Made by a program: the position numbers and the translations under genes
Source: Triticum aestivum
Taxonomy: Eukaryota; Streptophyta; Magnoliopsida; Poales; Poaceae
NCBI RefSeq assembly: GCF_018294505.1
Contig: NC_057796.1
Span: forward strand, 191,049,893-191,113,892
DNA: 64,000 bases
Direction: 5' to 3'
Notes under the pieces: model-generated
Database searches by the model: none
The model's input: only the letters and a program-made list of their open reading frames with translations
Told to the model about the DNA's origin: nothing
Shown here: piece by piece, positions 9,326-21,713 of the stretch
How positions within the stretch are numbered: the first letter of the stretch is position 1
Layout: every line of letters starts with the position of its first letter

Positions 9326-12300
9326 TGTAGCGACCCGACCCAACATCGGTCAAGTCTATGTGTAGTTGTACCATCCCAAGATCATGCTGGCACACACAGT
9401 ACATTGATGAAAAGATTCAAAGTTCAATCACACCTAAATTTATTACACGATTCTCATATCAAGTCTTTATTACATCATAATAAATTCAGCCGTAGGCCAA
9501 CTCATGAGCAATGAACTAAATAAAGCTGCGGGAGCGTAGACGAATAGCGAGTCCATCCGACTCCATAGGGCAATCACCAAGCATAGATCGTAGCCTCGCT
9601 CCTGGTCGGAAAACTCCTCTGCAACATAAGACGTTGCAGCCGTATAGGTCAGCATTTTGAATATGCCGACAAGTCACAGAGAGAACAACAATAATGATGC
9701 TAACACTATATGCAATTTGGCTGTGGGGCTCTAAGTTTTATGTTTTTGCGAAAAAGCCAATTTTTACCTTTAACAAAGGACTTGCTTGCAATTACTACAA
9801 AATGTTGGTTGTTATTGAGATGGTTCCACCAACCAATGTCTCATTCCCAATTATTAAATAACCCTCAATTAATTTATTAAGTTCGGTGTTGAGATTTCCG
9901 AAAACTCTAATTCCAGAGGCTCATTTGTCCGTAATCGGGGACACGACTAATCGATTAGGTTTCTACTCTGCAGAGTCTTGTGCACTTTTACCCGCAAGAA
10001 TCATTCCCTCCTTTATGTCCTCGCACTGCCTGGTGTTTGAAGACGGGACGAACGAAACAGGGTCTTCCGTAGAGTTTCTCTGGGCACAGCCGGTGCCCAT
10101 CCATGTCCTACCGTTCTTCTACATCTACCGTCCAGAGTCACGCCTAAGGTCAACCCAGCCAGAGCACATAATGGCTTGCGGCTGCACATGTAAGCTTCCG
10201 GTCAAGGTGTATCCATCCGCCTCTTCGTGGCTGGGTGAAGCTTTCCGCAAGATGTCATGGCGCTTCTCCATGCATCCCGGCCATCCGCTGGTTTCTCCAG
10301 GGTGCCCGTCAACCGTCCTCCACCTAGTAGCGAATTCTAAGTCCATCTTGAGCTTGAAGTCATGGGGTTGTCATCATCTTGACTCTCACATCTCCCTTAT
10401 GAATCTCTCAACCAACCCCGTCTACGAGCATAGCAAAATAAACTACATCGTCCCGGGTAATGGTAACAAGGGGAATTGGGTTCATCCTACCTCATGATAC
10501 TACTCAAGAACATAACTTAAAATTCTCCTACTACATGCATGGTGAGGAGGAATAATTCTAATGCAACAAAATCATAGGTATTGTAAAACATGATCAAATG
10601 ACTTGCCTGGCTGACGGTCTTCGAAAGCTAGCGACTCGAAATAGCAGGCCTCGCACTCCAGGAATTCTATCGAGTCAAACAATAGCACAAATAAGTATTC
10701 CACTAAATAACATAACAGCAAGCTAAAGGAAATCACACAAGCACTCAAACCAAAACCAAAGAAAACCAATTGAACAACAAGCCAACAACTAGCAAGAAAA
10801 TAAAATAAACATTTTCTTTTCTGTAAATAAAAGTTCACCCTCTGTAACTACATAAACTAAGCTAAAATAAATTAGGGCAGAGGTAAAATAAAATTTTAAA
10901 ATAACTAGAACAAGAGAAAACAGCAGCAAGCTAAAAAAACTAGAAAATCTTGTTTTTGAGTAAAACTATTTTTAATAAAGACTAAAAATACCCAGCTAAA
11001 TTCCTACTACTAGGCAAGGTCATAACAAGGCAGGGGCAAAAGAATTGCCTAAAAATATTAATTCTAGCTCAATTTATAGCAGAAATACTAATCTGACTAA
11101 AACACATATAAAACATTTTTTTTACAACTAAAACATGGCCGAATCTATTTTTTACAGAAACAATAGTAAATTTGCAAACTAGAGCAAAAAGAATCAACAA
11201 AAAATATTGAATAACCTAAAAGATATAGATTTTATAAAATTGCAACTATTCTGTTAAAAACAGAAACGAATATTAAACAAAAAAACTAAGGCGCTAACGG
11301 GCCGAAACAGTGAGCACTCTAAAACTATCTAACGCGCGAGCGATCTTTAACTGAAACGTATACGGCTAAGCAGACTAAACCGATCGGGCTGGTCTAACTG
11401 AACCGCAACTTAAAATAAACCGAAACTAAAACTGATCTAATGTAAAAAAAACCTAACCATTCACTATTTCTAATCTATGTCGTAGATTGCAGATCGAATG
11501 GTGGAGGGGGCTTGGGCTTACAGCAAACAACGGCGACAGATGGAGACGACGGCGGCGACTCGGGCGATGGCGGTTCGGCGGCTCCGGTCGTTGGGGAAGG
11601 AGACGGAGGCGTTCAGGCGATGCGGTGGAGTTTGGGGAAGTCGGGGACGGGGTCGCTGGACTCGGAGACGTCGGAGGCGATGGAGACGTGCTCGGGTGAG
11701 CTCCTACTCCGGCGGGCGGCGGTCGAGCTCGAGGGCGACATTTCTGTGTATGAGAGGGCGGAAGACCTTGTCAAAAAGGTGGGTAACGGCGAGGGGAGTA
11801 CGTGGGTGGAAATTGGAGTCAAGGGAGTGCTCACCGGAGTCGGAACGGGCGGCGAACTGCGGCGGCAGCAGCGAGATCGGGGCGGTGAGGGCGCGAGCTA
11901 TGGGTGGAGTTGAGCTTAGTGTTTTAGGGGGATCGAGAGAGGAGGCCAAGGGGTTTATATAGGGCATAAGCGTGGGCGAGGGGTCGACTCGGGATCGTGA
12001 TCCCATGGAACTCGGACGCGGCGGCGGCGTCGAACGCGCTCTGGCGCGGTGTCGTGGGCGAGGGGTTAGGGATAGGGTGGGGCCGACGGGTCAGTGAGAG
12101 AGGGAGAGGAGGGTCCGGTCGGGCGACCGAAGCGGAGGCAGCTCGGGCGTGCGGCGCGCTTGGCTGCGACCTCAGTGCTGGTGGGCTGCGGCCTCGGCGA
12201 CTGGGCCTGTTGGCCTGGCGCCTCGCGCGCCGTTTTTCTTTGAATTAAGGCAGAGAGAAGATAAAATATAGAGAAATATATAGTACTTTTATAAAGAACA

Positions 12301-12663
12301 TATATATATATTAATAAACTCAGAAGGATTAATCCTAAAACATGGAAATTTTTCCAGAGGCAAAACAGAAACTAAAATAAAACACTTTTTCCAAATTCCA
12401 AATAAAATCAAATTTGAATTCAAACTTTTTTGGCAATATTTTCTTCTGACATTTTTCTTCGGAGTGTCATGTTTACTCCTCTCAAACTTTTGCTCAAGTA
12501 TTTGTCAGGTATTTTTGAAATAAATTTTCAAATGCCAAGTTGAATCCAAACAAAACTCAAATGCCTCTGAAAAATTTCCAAATGTCACTCAATTCAAACA
12601 AAATGCATAGATGCTTAGCTAATAATTGTAAAACATTCCAAATTGAAAATTTGGGATGTTACA
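9326..12663 (-). repeat. 5' LTR of element 2 (3338 bp)
   Basis: On the - strand it begins TGTAACATCCC at 12663 and ends CGCTACA at 9326, with PBS following. A TATA box at 11954-11961 sits about 700 bp in. A GC-rich block (about 11480-12250) brackets the promoter, and an AT-rich block (about 10500-11470) follows. The several open frames across the GC-rich block and at 9886-10497 are not supported as genes. The second LTR copy is outside the window, so divergence cannot be measured. Confidence 0.85.
11954..11961 (-). promoter_or_regulatory. TATA box in LTR of element 2
   Basis: TATATAAA on the - strand, followed by a CT-rich leader and a possible 5' splice site (CCGGTGAGC near 11835). It predicts transcription leftwards through the extra ORF and gag-pol. 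Confidence 0.55.
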
Positions 12664-12736
12664 AAATACTTACGCTACTTTGCTGCATCACCCTTTCCTC
12701 TTCAAGGGAAAACCAACGCATGCTCAAGAGGTAGCA
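12664..12736 (+). repeat. 3' remnant of the 5' LTR of element 3
   Basis: Matches 30926-30998 with two visible substitutions. Element 2 is inserted between the homologues of 30925 and 30926, so the rest of this LTR should lie to the left of the nest. Confidence 0.9.
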
Positions 12737-12747
12737 AGAAGGATTTG

Positions 12748-12766
12748 TGGCACCGTTGCCGGGGAG
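12748..12766 (+). other. Primer-binding site of element 3
   Basis: TGGCACCGTTGCCGGGGAG, 11 bases after the LTR end. It resembles the TGGCGCC-type site complementary to aspartate tRNA that is usual in Athila elements, with one visible mismatch. Confidence 0.75.
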
Positions 12767-12957
12767 ATCTACGCACAAGTCAAGACATACCAAGTACCCA
12801 TCACAAACACTTCTCCCTCACATTACATTATTTGCCATTTGCCTCTCGTTTTCCTCTCCCCCACTTCACCCTTGCCGTTTTATTCGCCCTCTTTTTCCGC
12901 TCGTCTCTTTTCACTTGCTTCTTGTGTGTCCGTGTGTTAGTCGTTTGTTTCACCCTC

Positions 12958-13503
12958 ATGGCGAATCCTTTATCTCTTCCTTTGTCTCCCGAGTTTGAAG
13001 TTCTTCACTTCAAACAAAGACAAGGAGAAAATTTAAAAGATGCTTGGTGTAGGATGATGGAATCTTATCGTAATTGTACCCTAGAGGTAAATTTTAGAAT
13101 TTTACTTCGCAATTTTTATGTTGGACTAAATATGTCCCATAGACAACTCTTAGATTCTGTTGCCAAAGGCAATTTTATCGAAATTGATCCCAGCATTGCG
13201 CATGAACTTATAGAGGGAATAGTAGGAATACTTCCCCAAAATAAGGGACTTCATCCTACTCAGGAAGAGACACAAGTTTTTGAGAAAATTTGCGAAGCAA
13301 CAAAAATCTTACAAAAGTCTCTTGAACCTCTCAAAAGTGTGAGCGGAAACCTTCACCGTATGAATATGTTGATCACCCTTTGCAATAAGCAGTTGGATTC
13401 TTTAGATCTTAAAATTTCCGAATATGAAGGGAAACACAAAGAACCTCCTGGATTCGAGCATGACTCCACTAAAAAGATAAAAACCAAAGATGATAATACC
13501 TAG
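12958..13503 (+). CDS. gag: Gag-like ORF of element 3 (181 aa)
   Basis: The frame starts at ATG 12958 (MANPLSLPLS) and stops at TAG 13501-13503. Residues about 15-80 resemble the central part of Athila gag (DAWCRMMESYRNC, RNFYVGLNMSHRQLLD), followed by a charged helical C-terminal part. It lies 190 nt after the PBS and is the only sense ORF in element 3. It is much shorter than a full Athila gag and lacks a zinc knuckle and protease. It is uninterrupted, so it may be a maintained mini-gag or simply a surviving piece. Splicing or read-through to a pol is not possible here because no pol is present. Confidence 0.6.
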   Translation: MANPLSLPLSPEFEVLHFKQRQGENLKDAWCRMMESYRNCTLEVNFRILLRNFYVGLNMSHRQLLDSVAKGNFIEIDPSIAHELIEGIVGILPQNKGLHPTQEETQVFEKICEATKILQKSLEPLKSVSGNLHRMNMLITLCNKQLDSLDLKISEYEGKHKEPPGFEHDSTKKIKTKDDNT

Positions 13504-14911
13504 ATCTATCCTTGTTTTTATGCCTAGCTAGGGGCGTTAAACGATGGCGCTTGTTGGGAGGCAACCCAATTTTATTTTTGTTCCTTGCTTTTTGTTCCTG
13601 TTTAGTAATAAATAATTCATCTAGCCTCTGTGTCGATGTGTTTTTATGTTTTAATTAGTGTTTGTGCCAAGTAGAACCAATAGGATCTTCTTGGGTGATA
13701 GTTGTTTGATCTTGCTGAAAAAGACAGAAACTTTGTGCTCACGAAAATAATTGTTAAAATTCACCAGAATGTGATAAAATACCAATTCGTTTTGCACTAG
13801 ATCATTATACAAATTATCTAGGTTGTCCTAGTTCTTCAGAATTTTTGGAGTTCCAGAAGTATTCAGACAAATCAGATTGCTACAGACTGTTCTATTTTTG
13901 ACAGATTCTGTTTTTGTGTGTTGTTTGCTTATTTTAATGAATCTATGGCTAGTATCGGGGGGTATGAACCATAGAGAAGTTGGAATACAATAGGTTTAAC
14001 ACCAATATAAATAAAGAATGAGTTCATTACAGTACCTTAAGGGTGTGGTTTGTTTTCTTATACTAACGGAGCTCATGAGTTTTTCTGTTGAGTTTTGTGT
14101 TGTGAAGTTTTCAAGTTTTTGGGTAAAGATTTGATGGATTTTGGAGTAAGGAGTGGCAAGAACCTAAACTTGGGGATGCCCAAGGAACCCCAAGGTAAAA
14201 TTCAAGGACAACCAAAAGCCTAAGCTTGGGGATGCCCCGGATGGCATCCCCTCTTTCGTCTTCTTCCATCGGTAACATTACTTGAGGCTATATTTTTATT
14301 CACCACATGATATGTGTTTTGCTTGGAGCGTCTTGTATGATTTGAGCCTTTGCTTGTTAGTTTACCACAATCATCCTTGCTGTACACACCTTTTGGAGAG
14401 ACACACATGAATTGGAATTTATTAGAATACTCTATGTGCTTCACTTATATCTTTTGAGCTAGATAAGTTTGCTCTAGTGCTTCAGTTATATCTTTTAGAG
14501 CACGGTGGTGGTTTTATTTTATAGAAATTATTGACCTCTCATGCTTCACTTATATTATTTTGAGAGTCTTTTAGAACAGCATGGTAATTTGCTTTGGTTA
14601 TAAAATTAGTCCTAATATGATAGGCATCCAAGATGGGTATAATAAAAACTTCCATATAGAGTGCATTGAATACTATGAGAAGTTTGATACTTGATGATTG
14701 TTTTGAGATATGAAGATGGTAATATTAGAGTCATGCTAGTTGAGTAATTGTGAATTTGAGAAATACTAGTGTTAGAGTTTTGCAAGTCCCGTAGCATGCA
14801 CGTATGGTAAACGTTGTGTGACAAATTTGAAGCATGAGGTGTTTCTTTGATTGTCCTCCTTATGAGTGGCGGTCGGGGACGAGCGATGGTCTTTTCCTAC
14901 CAATCTATCCC
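13504..14911 (+). other. Non-coding interior of element 3, left part
   Basis: Starts with a conserved-looking segment (GGGGCGTTAAACGATGG, then GGGAGGCAACCC) directly after the gag-like stop, continues AT-rich, and holds two copies of a CTTGGGGATGCC motif near 14169 and 14224 that recur just before the 3' LTR at 29420. I see no supported gene. Confidence 0.6.
14907..14911 (+). repeat. Target-site duplication of element 4, left copy
   Basis: ATCCC, identical to 27997-28001. It proves that both LTRs belong to one insertion event. Confidence 0.9.
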
Positions 14912-16251
14912 TATAAGTGCATCTAGTGCCACCCCTAGTTGGTTTTGGAGTATTGACGACAAACCTGGTTGAGGGACTAATGTGTTTGTGAGAATTGCAG
15001 GATAACACAGGTAGTAGTCCCTCATTGATTCGGTTTTCCTACCGGAGATGACCCCTAAAAATATATGAAGACATTGAAGACAATAGTGGTATGTGAAGAT
15101 ATTCACATTGAAGACTATGAGAAGAGAAGACATTGCATGAAGACTATGGAGCGCGAAGACTTAGTTGTTTCGTTGTTTCCTTTTCTTCTTTGTTGAGTCA
15201 TAGGAACCACCGTACTGTTAAGTGGGGTCCCAGTGAACAAAGTCAGAATGACTGAAGTGATGCTCAACCAAAATCCTATTTCTTCGAGCGAAGACAATGA
15301 GAGAAAATCTTATCCAGAGCTGGATGAGTCAGCTTTACTTGTAGCCCAAGTAAAGTTGTCGCGTGTGTTTGAAATCTGACCGTTGGGACATGTGTCAGTT
15401 CCTGAGTGACCCAGGGTCATTTCGGACAAATCAGGTCGGGTTGCCTAGTGGCTATAAATATCCCACCCCCCTACACCATAAATTGCAGGCTGCTTAGAGT
15501 TAGTGCACGGCTTTTGTCGTTTGAGAGCAACCCACCTCCGAAGCTTTTGAGAGAGAGAGAAATCCTTGCGAGGTCAAAGCCCAAACACCCAGAGCCAAAG
15601 AGTGTTAGGCATCACTGAAGTCTTTCTATCCGCGTGACCTGAAGACTTGTTACACTTGAGGACTGTGAATCCTCCAGCCGGTTAGGCGTCGCGTTCTGAG
15701 CATCCAAGAGTCATTGTGGATCGCCGGTGAACGAAGTCTGTGAAGGTTTGGAATTATACCTTGAAGACTTACCAGAGTGATTGGGCGAGGACTGGGTGTC
15801 CTTAGCTCAAGGGGAATAAGGTGAAGACGTGGTCTTCTGAGTTGAATCTCAGCCTCCCTAACCAGACGTACAGTTGTCACAGCAACTGGAACTGGTCCAA
15901 CAAATCATGTGTCCTCACCAAGTGACTGGTTCTATCCTCTCCCTCTCTTTACTTACAGTTTGTCTTCGTGAAGTCATTGCCTACTTGCACTACTTGTTTG
16001 ACTTCACTGTGTGACTACTATCATTGTTTGGCTTCATACTATCTTCCATCCTGATCTTTACTACCTAGCTGCTATTAGTCTTCATGCTTTCACTTCATTG
16101 CATCCTTGACTATGGCTTGCTTAGTGTAGTCTACCTTCCGCTGCATATCAATAGGTTCATTTCTATTGTTTGTCTTCAAAACTCTCATGTTTTGAAGACG
16201 TTCATAAAAATCGCATATTCACCCCCCTCTAGTCGATAACTAGCACTTTCA
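14912..16251 (+). repeat. 5' LTR of element 4
   Basis: Starts TATAAGTGCATC, where the 3' copy has TGTAAGTGCATC, so the terminal TG has mutated to TA. Ends TAGCACTTTCA. It holds a TATA box at 15453 and about eleven copies of GAAGAC on this strand. Confidence 0.95.
15453..15460 (+). promoter_or_regulatory. TATA box, 5' LTR of element 4
   Basis: TATAAATA, with an identical copy in the 3' LTR at 27196-27203. The position, about 540 bp into the LTR, fits a U3/R boundary shortly after. Confidence 0.6.
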
Positions 16252-16253
16252 AT

Positions 16254-16265
16254 TGGTATCAGAGC
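16254..16265 (+). other. Primer-binding site of element 4
   Basis: TGGTATCAGAGC two bases after the LTR end, complementary to the 3' end of initiator methionine tRNA. Confidence 0.95.
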
Positions 16266-16317
16266 AAGGTACTCCCTTGTTCTGTGTGATTCGGTTTAAC
16301 CACCTGGAGTTTTAGCT

Positions 16318-18846
16318 ATGTCGACTGCAGGGCTAATCAAAGTCTTTGCTGCTTGCCCCGTCTTCGATGGAACTGAATATCCCTACTGGAAGAATAAGAT
16401 GCGCATGCATCTTGAAGCCATTGATGTCGAGCTCTGGTATGTCGTCAAGAATGGCGTTCCCAAGACTGGTGAAGGTGTCACCCCTGCTGATGTCAAGAAG
16501 TTCATTCAAATGGATTCTACTGCCAAGAACATCATCTGTGGTCATCTGACCAAGGACAGTATGGCCGTGTGAGTGCTCTGGAAACGTCGATGCTAGTCTG
16601 GGACTGGCTCTCCAAGGTCAACGAAGGCGTCTCAACCCAGAGAGATCAAAGGATCAGTGTTCTTCGCAACCTCTTCAACCGCTTCAAGAGAAATGACAAT
16701 GAGAATGTCCAGCTCACGTTTGATCGCCTCACTGACATCACAAATGAGCTTCGTGCTCTCGGCGCCACTGAGATCACCAAGCATGAAATCGTCAAGACAC
16801 TACTGAGATCACTTGACAGCTTGTTCGACACCCTTGCCCTGATGATACAAGAATGCCCTGACTTCAAGACACTCGATCCGTCTGATATACTTGAGAGGCT
16901 CAACACACATGAGTTCCAGCTATCTGAGAAAAGAGATATCTATGGTCCCAACTATGGCCGAACTCGTGCTTTGAAGGCAAAAGTTGTTTCCTCATCTGAA
17001 GAAGAATCTGACTGCGGTTCTAATGATCCTGAAGACATTGGAAAGGAACTTGCTATGCTTATGAAGAAGTTCCAGAAGTTCACTAAGAAGAAGGGCTTCA
17101 GAAAGTCTTCACGATCCATATTAAGATATGATGAAGCTTCCACTCATGACTACAAGAAGAGAACATGTCACAAGTGCAAGAAACCTGGACACTACATCTC
17201 TGACACAGTGGGACAATGAGAACAAGAAGAAGAAGAAGAGCAAGGAATATGATTCTGATGACAAGAAGAAGAAGAAATCCTCAAAGTCTTCTTCCAAGTC
17301 CTCATCCAAGTCTTCATCTCATAAGAAGAGCTCATCTGGCAAGGCTCGTGCTTTTGTTGGCAAGGATATGGATTCAGAGGAGGAGTCTACTTCTAAGGAG
17401 ACGGAGGTGGAGTCTGAGGATGAGTCCGACCCTGGCGTTGCAAGTCTGGCTCTAGCTACAGCCTACGTCGCCAAGTCCATCTTCAACACTGAAGACAATG
17501 GCCCCATCACCAACGTTGATGCTAATGACAAGGACGACTCTGCTCCCACCTACTGCTTCATGGCACGTGGTGCCAAGGTAAAATCACGCGATGCTTACTT
17601 TCAAACATCAAGTGAAGATGACTCTGATTGTGAATCCAAACCCTGCTGCAAAACACTTGCTAAAATTGCAACTGAACAACAGAAAGCTATGGAACATACT
17701 CAAAAAATGTTAGACAAAAGCGATGACCTGTTGGACGCGGAAATGACCCGTTCTCAGTCCTTAATTGAAGACATAAAAAATCTTCATGTTAAGTACCAGG
17801 AACTTGAAAGTCGTCATGAAACGCTCTCAACCACTCATGAAAAGCTCTCCTATGATTATCTTCAAAGGAAGCAAGAGCTTGAGAAATTGAGAGCGGCTCA
17901 TGAAGATCTTCAAAAAGAGAATGAGTCACTTCGCGCTCAACATATCAGTTCCGCTCAGGAAGGATTTGAACCACCATGTCTAAAATGTCTTGAGCGTGAT
18001 AACGCTACTTCTGTTCCTGAATGTTCTACTGCTGCTACTGTTGCAATATCTTCAACTGTTGATGTGGTAACTAACCCCTCTGTTGAGGATACCACTACTA
18101 TTGCTGATGAAAATGCTAGGTTGAAGACATTGCTTGAAACAGGGACGTACAAAAGTCTCAAAGGGCATCAGACACTGTGTGATGTCCTCAAAAAGTAGAT
18201 TCTGAACCGAAACCCTAGGAAAGAGGGTGTTGGGTTCGAGAGGAAAATGAATGTTGATGGCTCCTATTGGAAGCCTGAGCAGTACCCCAAAACCACATGG
18301 ATTGCTGCAAAGGGACCTTCAATGGATCCATCCACCTTATCTGGCTTCACTTGTGCTAACCCTATTATCATTGATGAATCCTTTGATGCAAACTATAAAC
18401 TGTTTAAGAATCAGAATGGTGAAGTGTTTGCCAGGTATATTGGTACTAACTGCAGGAATGGGCCACCTATGAAGAAGATCTGGGTTCCCAAAAGTTGTCT
18501 TGAGAATCTTCCTGTGAATGTCATCATGACACCGCCTGGGAAGAAGACAAATCCCAGACCAAAGGCTTCGTATGGTCCAAAGGCTTCATACAGACAGAGG
18601 ACTCACCCGAGTCACCCTAACGCAAATGTTTTGCGGGGAAATCATACTCAGACTGATGAATATGAGCGTGTTTCTTCAAACCGCTATGATCATAAAACTA
18701 AGAACTTTTCTGCTTATTCATATGATTATCATTCATCTCCTGCAAGGCTATTTGCTAGGGCTCCAAAGCCAAAGTTCTCAGATGCTGCACTTAGACTCAT
18801 TGCTTCTAAGCCACCCCTGAAGATGTGGGTGGTTAAGAAGAATTAA
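16318..18846 (+). pseudogene. gag: Gag of element 4 (long SIRE-type gag, broken)
   Basis: The start is ATG 16318. The N-terminal half is a copia gag (UBN2-type) domain with YWKNKMRMHL and LFNRFKRNDNENVQLTFDRL. It is followed by an Arg/Lys and Ser-rich part, a single zinc knuckle (CHKCKKPGHY, near 17170), Lys and Ser tracts (17220-17340), an acidic stretch, a coiled coil (about 17690-17940) and a basic C-terminal region with Arg/Tyr/Ser-rich sequence up to the TAA at 18844-18846. Breaks: one base lost near 16558, four bases lost near 17205 that also remove the last cysteine of the knuckle, and a TAG at 18196-18198. Such a long gag, near 840 residues, is typical of the SIRE lineage. Confidence 0.85.
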
Positions 18847-18854
18847 CTTTCTTT

Positions 18855-21713
18855 TTGCAGGGAAAGGTCTCCAGCCGGAAATCAAAGGCGTCTGATGCTA
18901 ATGCTGGCGACCTAAAACATCTTGTAGGGCGCAAGATCAAATGCCCAAATGGTCTTACTATGTATTTTGTTCCTGAATCACTTGCCAATCATCCTATCAG
19001 TCCTAATCTTGATCTGAGCTTTGATAATCCTCTTGCCCGTCAAATGTTTATGCTTCACAATACTCTTGGTGAAGCCTATCCCCCTAACTGTACTGTAGGG
19101 TATGACACCTCATGCTTCAGAATGGATTATGGACAGCGGAGGCACTAATCATATGACTCGCGATCGAAGTCTTCTCATGGACTCAACCTTACGACCATCT
19201 GACAAGAGTCACATCACATTTGCTGACACTGGTAAAAGCAAGGTATTGGGTCTAGGTAGAGTTGCAATCTCAAAGGATCAGCACATGGATAAAGTGATGC
19301 TGGTTGAATCCCTTGGTTTCAACTTAATGTGTGTCTCAATGCTTTGTGACTTGAACATGATTGTGATATTTGGAAAATATCATTGCCTTGTACTAATGGA
19401 ATCTGAAAAGTCTCTAGTCTTTGAAGGGTACCGGAAAGATGATCTGTACATGGTAGATTTCTCAGCAAGACCACAGCTTGCCGTATGTCTTCTAGCAAAA
19501 GCTTTAGAGTGTTGGCTCTGGCATCGGAGGCTAGGGCATGCTGGCATGAGGAACTTACACACTCTCGCAAAGAAGAAGCATGTCATAGGCATTGAGGGTG
19601 TCAAGTTCAGGAAGGATCACTTGTGCGGTGCCTGTGAAGCTGGAAAGATGACTAGGGCCAAGCATCCCTCGAAGACAATCATGACGACATCTCAACCCTT
19701 CGAGCTGCTACACATGGACTTATTTGGCCCTACCCACTACTCTACTCTCACTACTAATGCTTGTCTCTATGGCTTCGTCATTGTTGATGATTATTCAAGA
19801 TACACGTGGGTGCACTTAATTCTCTACAAGACTGAAGTGCAGGACGTCTTCAGACGCTTCGCCAACCGTGCCATGAAAAAATATGGCGTCAAGATCAAGC
19901 ATATCAGAAGTGACAACGGCACAGAGTTCAAGAACACCGGCCTCGACCTTTACTTGGATACATTAGGCATCACTCATGAGTTCTCAGCTCCGTACACCTC
20001 AGCAGAATGGCATCGTGGAGCGTAAGAACAGAACGCTCATTGAGATGGCACGGACAATGCTTGATGAATACAAGACTCCAAGAAAGTTCTGGCCTGAAGC
20101 TATTGATACTGCATGCCATGTCATCAACCGTGTTTATCTTCACAAGCTTCTGAAGAAAACATCCTATGAACTCCTCACTGGTAAGAAGCCAAATGTCAGT
20201 TACTTCAGAGTATTTGGTGCTAGGTGCTGGATCAAGGATCCACATCACACTTCAAAATTTGCACCAAAAGCACATGAAGGTTTTATGCTCGGTTATGGAA
20301 AGGATTCGCACTCCTACAGAGTCTTCAACCTCTTTCACTATAAAGTGGTTGAAACTGTGGATGTGTAGTTCGATGAGACTAACGGCTCGCAAAAAGAGCA
20401 CCTGCCAAATGTGCTAGATGAAGTTCCACCTAGTGAATCCATCAAGCTCATGGGAACTCGAGAAATCATACCGTCTGAAGCACAGCCTGAAGAGGAACTT
20501 ATCATTTCTGCACCTAATCAACCAGAAGACAATAATCAGCCCGGAGACAATCCTCCTAACGATGACAATGATCAGCAAAACAAAATCTTCGTCCAATTCA
20601 TCCTCGTGTTGCAAATGAAGTACAGATTGAGAAGATTATTGATAGCATCAATGCGCCTGGTCCACTCACTCGTTCAAGAGCAACACAGCTAGCAAATTTC
20701 TATGGGCACTTTGCATTTGTCTCAATATCTAAACCCAAGAAAGTTGTTGAAGCCTTCATGGAACCTGAATGGATTCAAGCTATGCAAGAAGAGCTTCAAC
20801 AGTTCAAGCTGAACAATGTCTGGGAACTTGCAAACGTCCTGACCCTCGCAAGCACAACATAATAGGCACAAAATGGATATATCGCAACAAGCAAGATGAG
20901 CATGGTCAAGTTGTCAGAAACAAGGCTCGTCTCGTTGCTCAAGGATACACTCAGGTTGAAGGGATTGACTTTGATGAAACATTTGCTCCAGTGGCTAGGC
21001 TTGAAGCTATTCGCATATTGCTAGCCTATGCAAATCATCACAACATCCTACTGTATCAAATGGATGTGAAAAGTGCATTTCTCAACGGAAAGATTGAAGA
21101 AGAAGTGTATGTTGCACAACCTCCTGGCTTTGAAGATCCAAAACATCCTGATATGGTGTACAAGCTAAACAAGGCACTGTATGGCCTCAAACAAGCCCGT
21201 CGCGCTTGGTATGATACACTCAAAGACTTCCTGAAGAGCAAAGGCTTCAAACCTGGTTCCCTGGATCCCACACTCTTCACGAAGACATATGATGGTGAAC
21301 TGTTTGTGTGCCAAATATACATGGATGACATTATCTTCGGCTGCACCAACCAGAAATACAGTGATGAGTTTGGACACATGATGCAAGAGCAATATCAGAT
21401 GTCAATGATGGGTGAGCTGAAGTTCTTCCTTGGTCTTCAAATCCGTCAACAAAGCAATGGCATCTTCATATCTCAAGAGAAATATCTCAAAGATTGCCTG
21501 AAGAATTTTGGAATGCAAGACTGCAAAGGTTACACGACGCCAATGCCAACCAAGAGTCATCTGGGTCCTGACGCCAATGGTAAAGAGTTCGATCAAAAGG
21601 TATACCGCTCCATGATTGGTTCTTTACTTTATTTATGTGCATCTAGGCTAGATATTATGCTTAGTGTTTGCATGTGTGCTCGATTTCAAGCGGCACCAAC
21701 TCTCAACATATAA
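18855..21713 (+). pseudogene. pol: Pol of element 4: protease, integrase, RT; RNase H missing
   Basis: Domains in copia order: aspartic protease (MDSGGTNHM near 19130), GAG-pre-integrase with zinc-binding residues (HRRLGHAGM near 19530; CGACEAGK), integrase core with DLFGPT, SDNGTEF and VERKNRT, and reverse transcriptase with [12 protein letters not shown] (near 21055) and the catalytic YMDDIIFG (near 21320). Breaks: frameshifts near 19100-19140, 20000, 20590 and 20830, and a TAG at 20366-20368. The frame stops at 21713 just after CMCARFQA. The RNase H domain that should follow is absent, and unrelated sequence leads directly to the third ORF, so a deletion near 21700 is inferred. Pol begins in a different frame from gag without an ATG. 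Confidence 0.85.

Larger units (their letters stand above)
4097..12663 (-). mobile_element. Element 2: Ty3/gypsy chromovirus (Tekay-like), 3' end cut by element 1
   Basis: Order on the - strand: long LTR (12663-9326), PBS (9321-9310), an extra ORF (9178-8429), gag with protease (8209-6977), reverse transcriptase (6976-5802), RNase H and integrase (5801-4097). The 3' end of pol and the 3' LTR are separated from the rest by element 1 and lie left of the window. The 3.3-kb LTR and the gag-pol layout suggest the Tekay clade; the chromodomain that would decide this lies beyond the break. It was itself inserted in the 5' LTR of element 3: sequence from 12664 continues that LTR, and AAATA (12664-12668) should be the target duplication. 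Confidence 0.85.

Noticed and set aside
9886..10497. 203-codon frame on the + strand
   Set aside because: Lies inside the LTR of element 2, antisense to it, with no recognisable domain or promoter; most likely chance in a conserved LTR.
11487..12250. Several overlapping GC-rich frames on both strands
   Set aside because: Located in the GC-rich promoter part of the LTR of element 2; composition explains the open frames.
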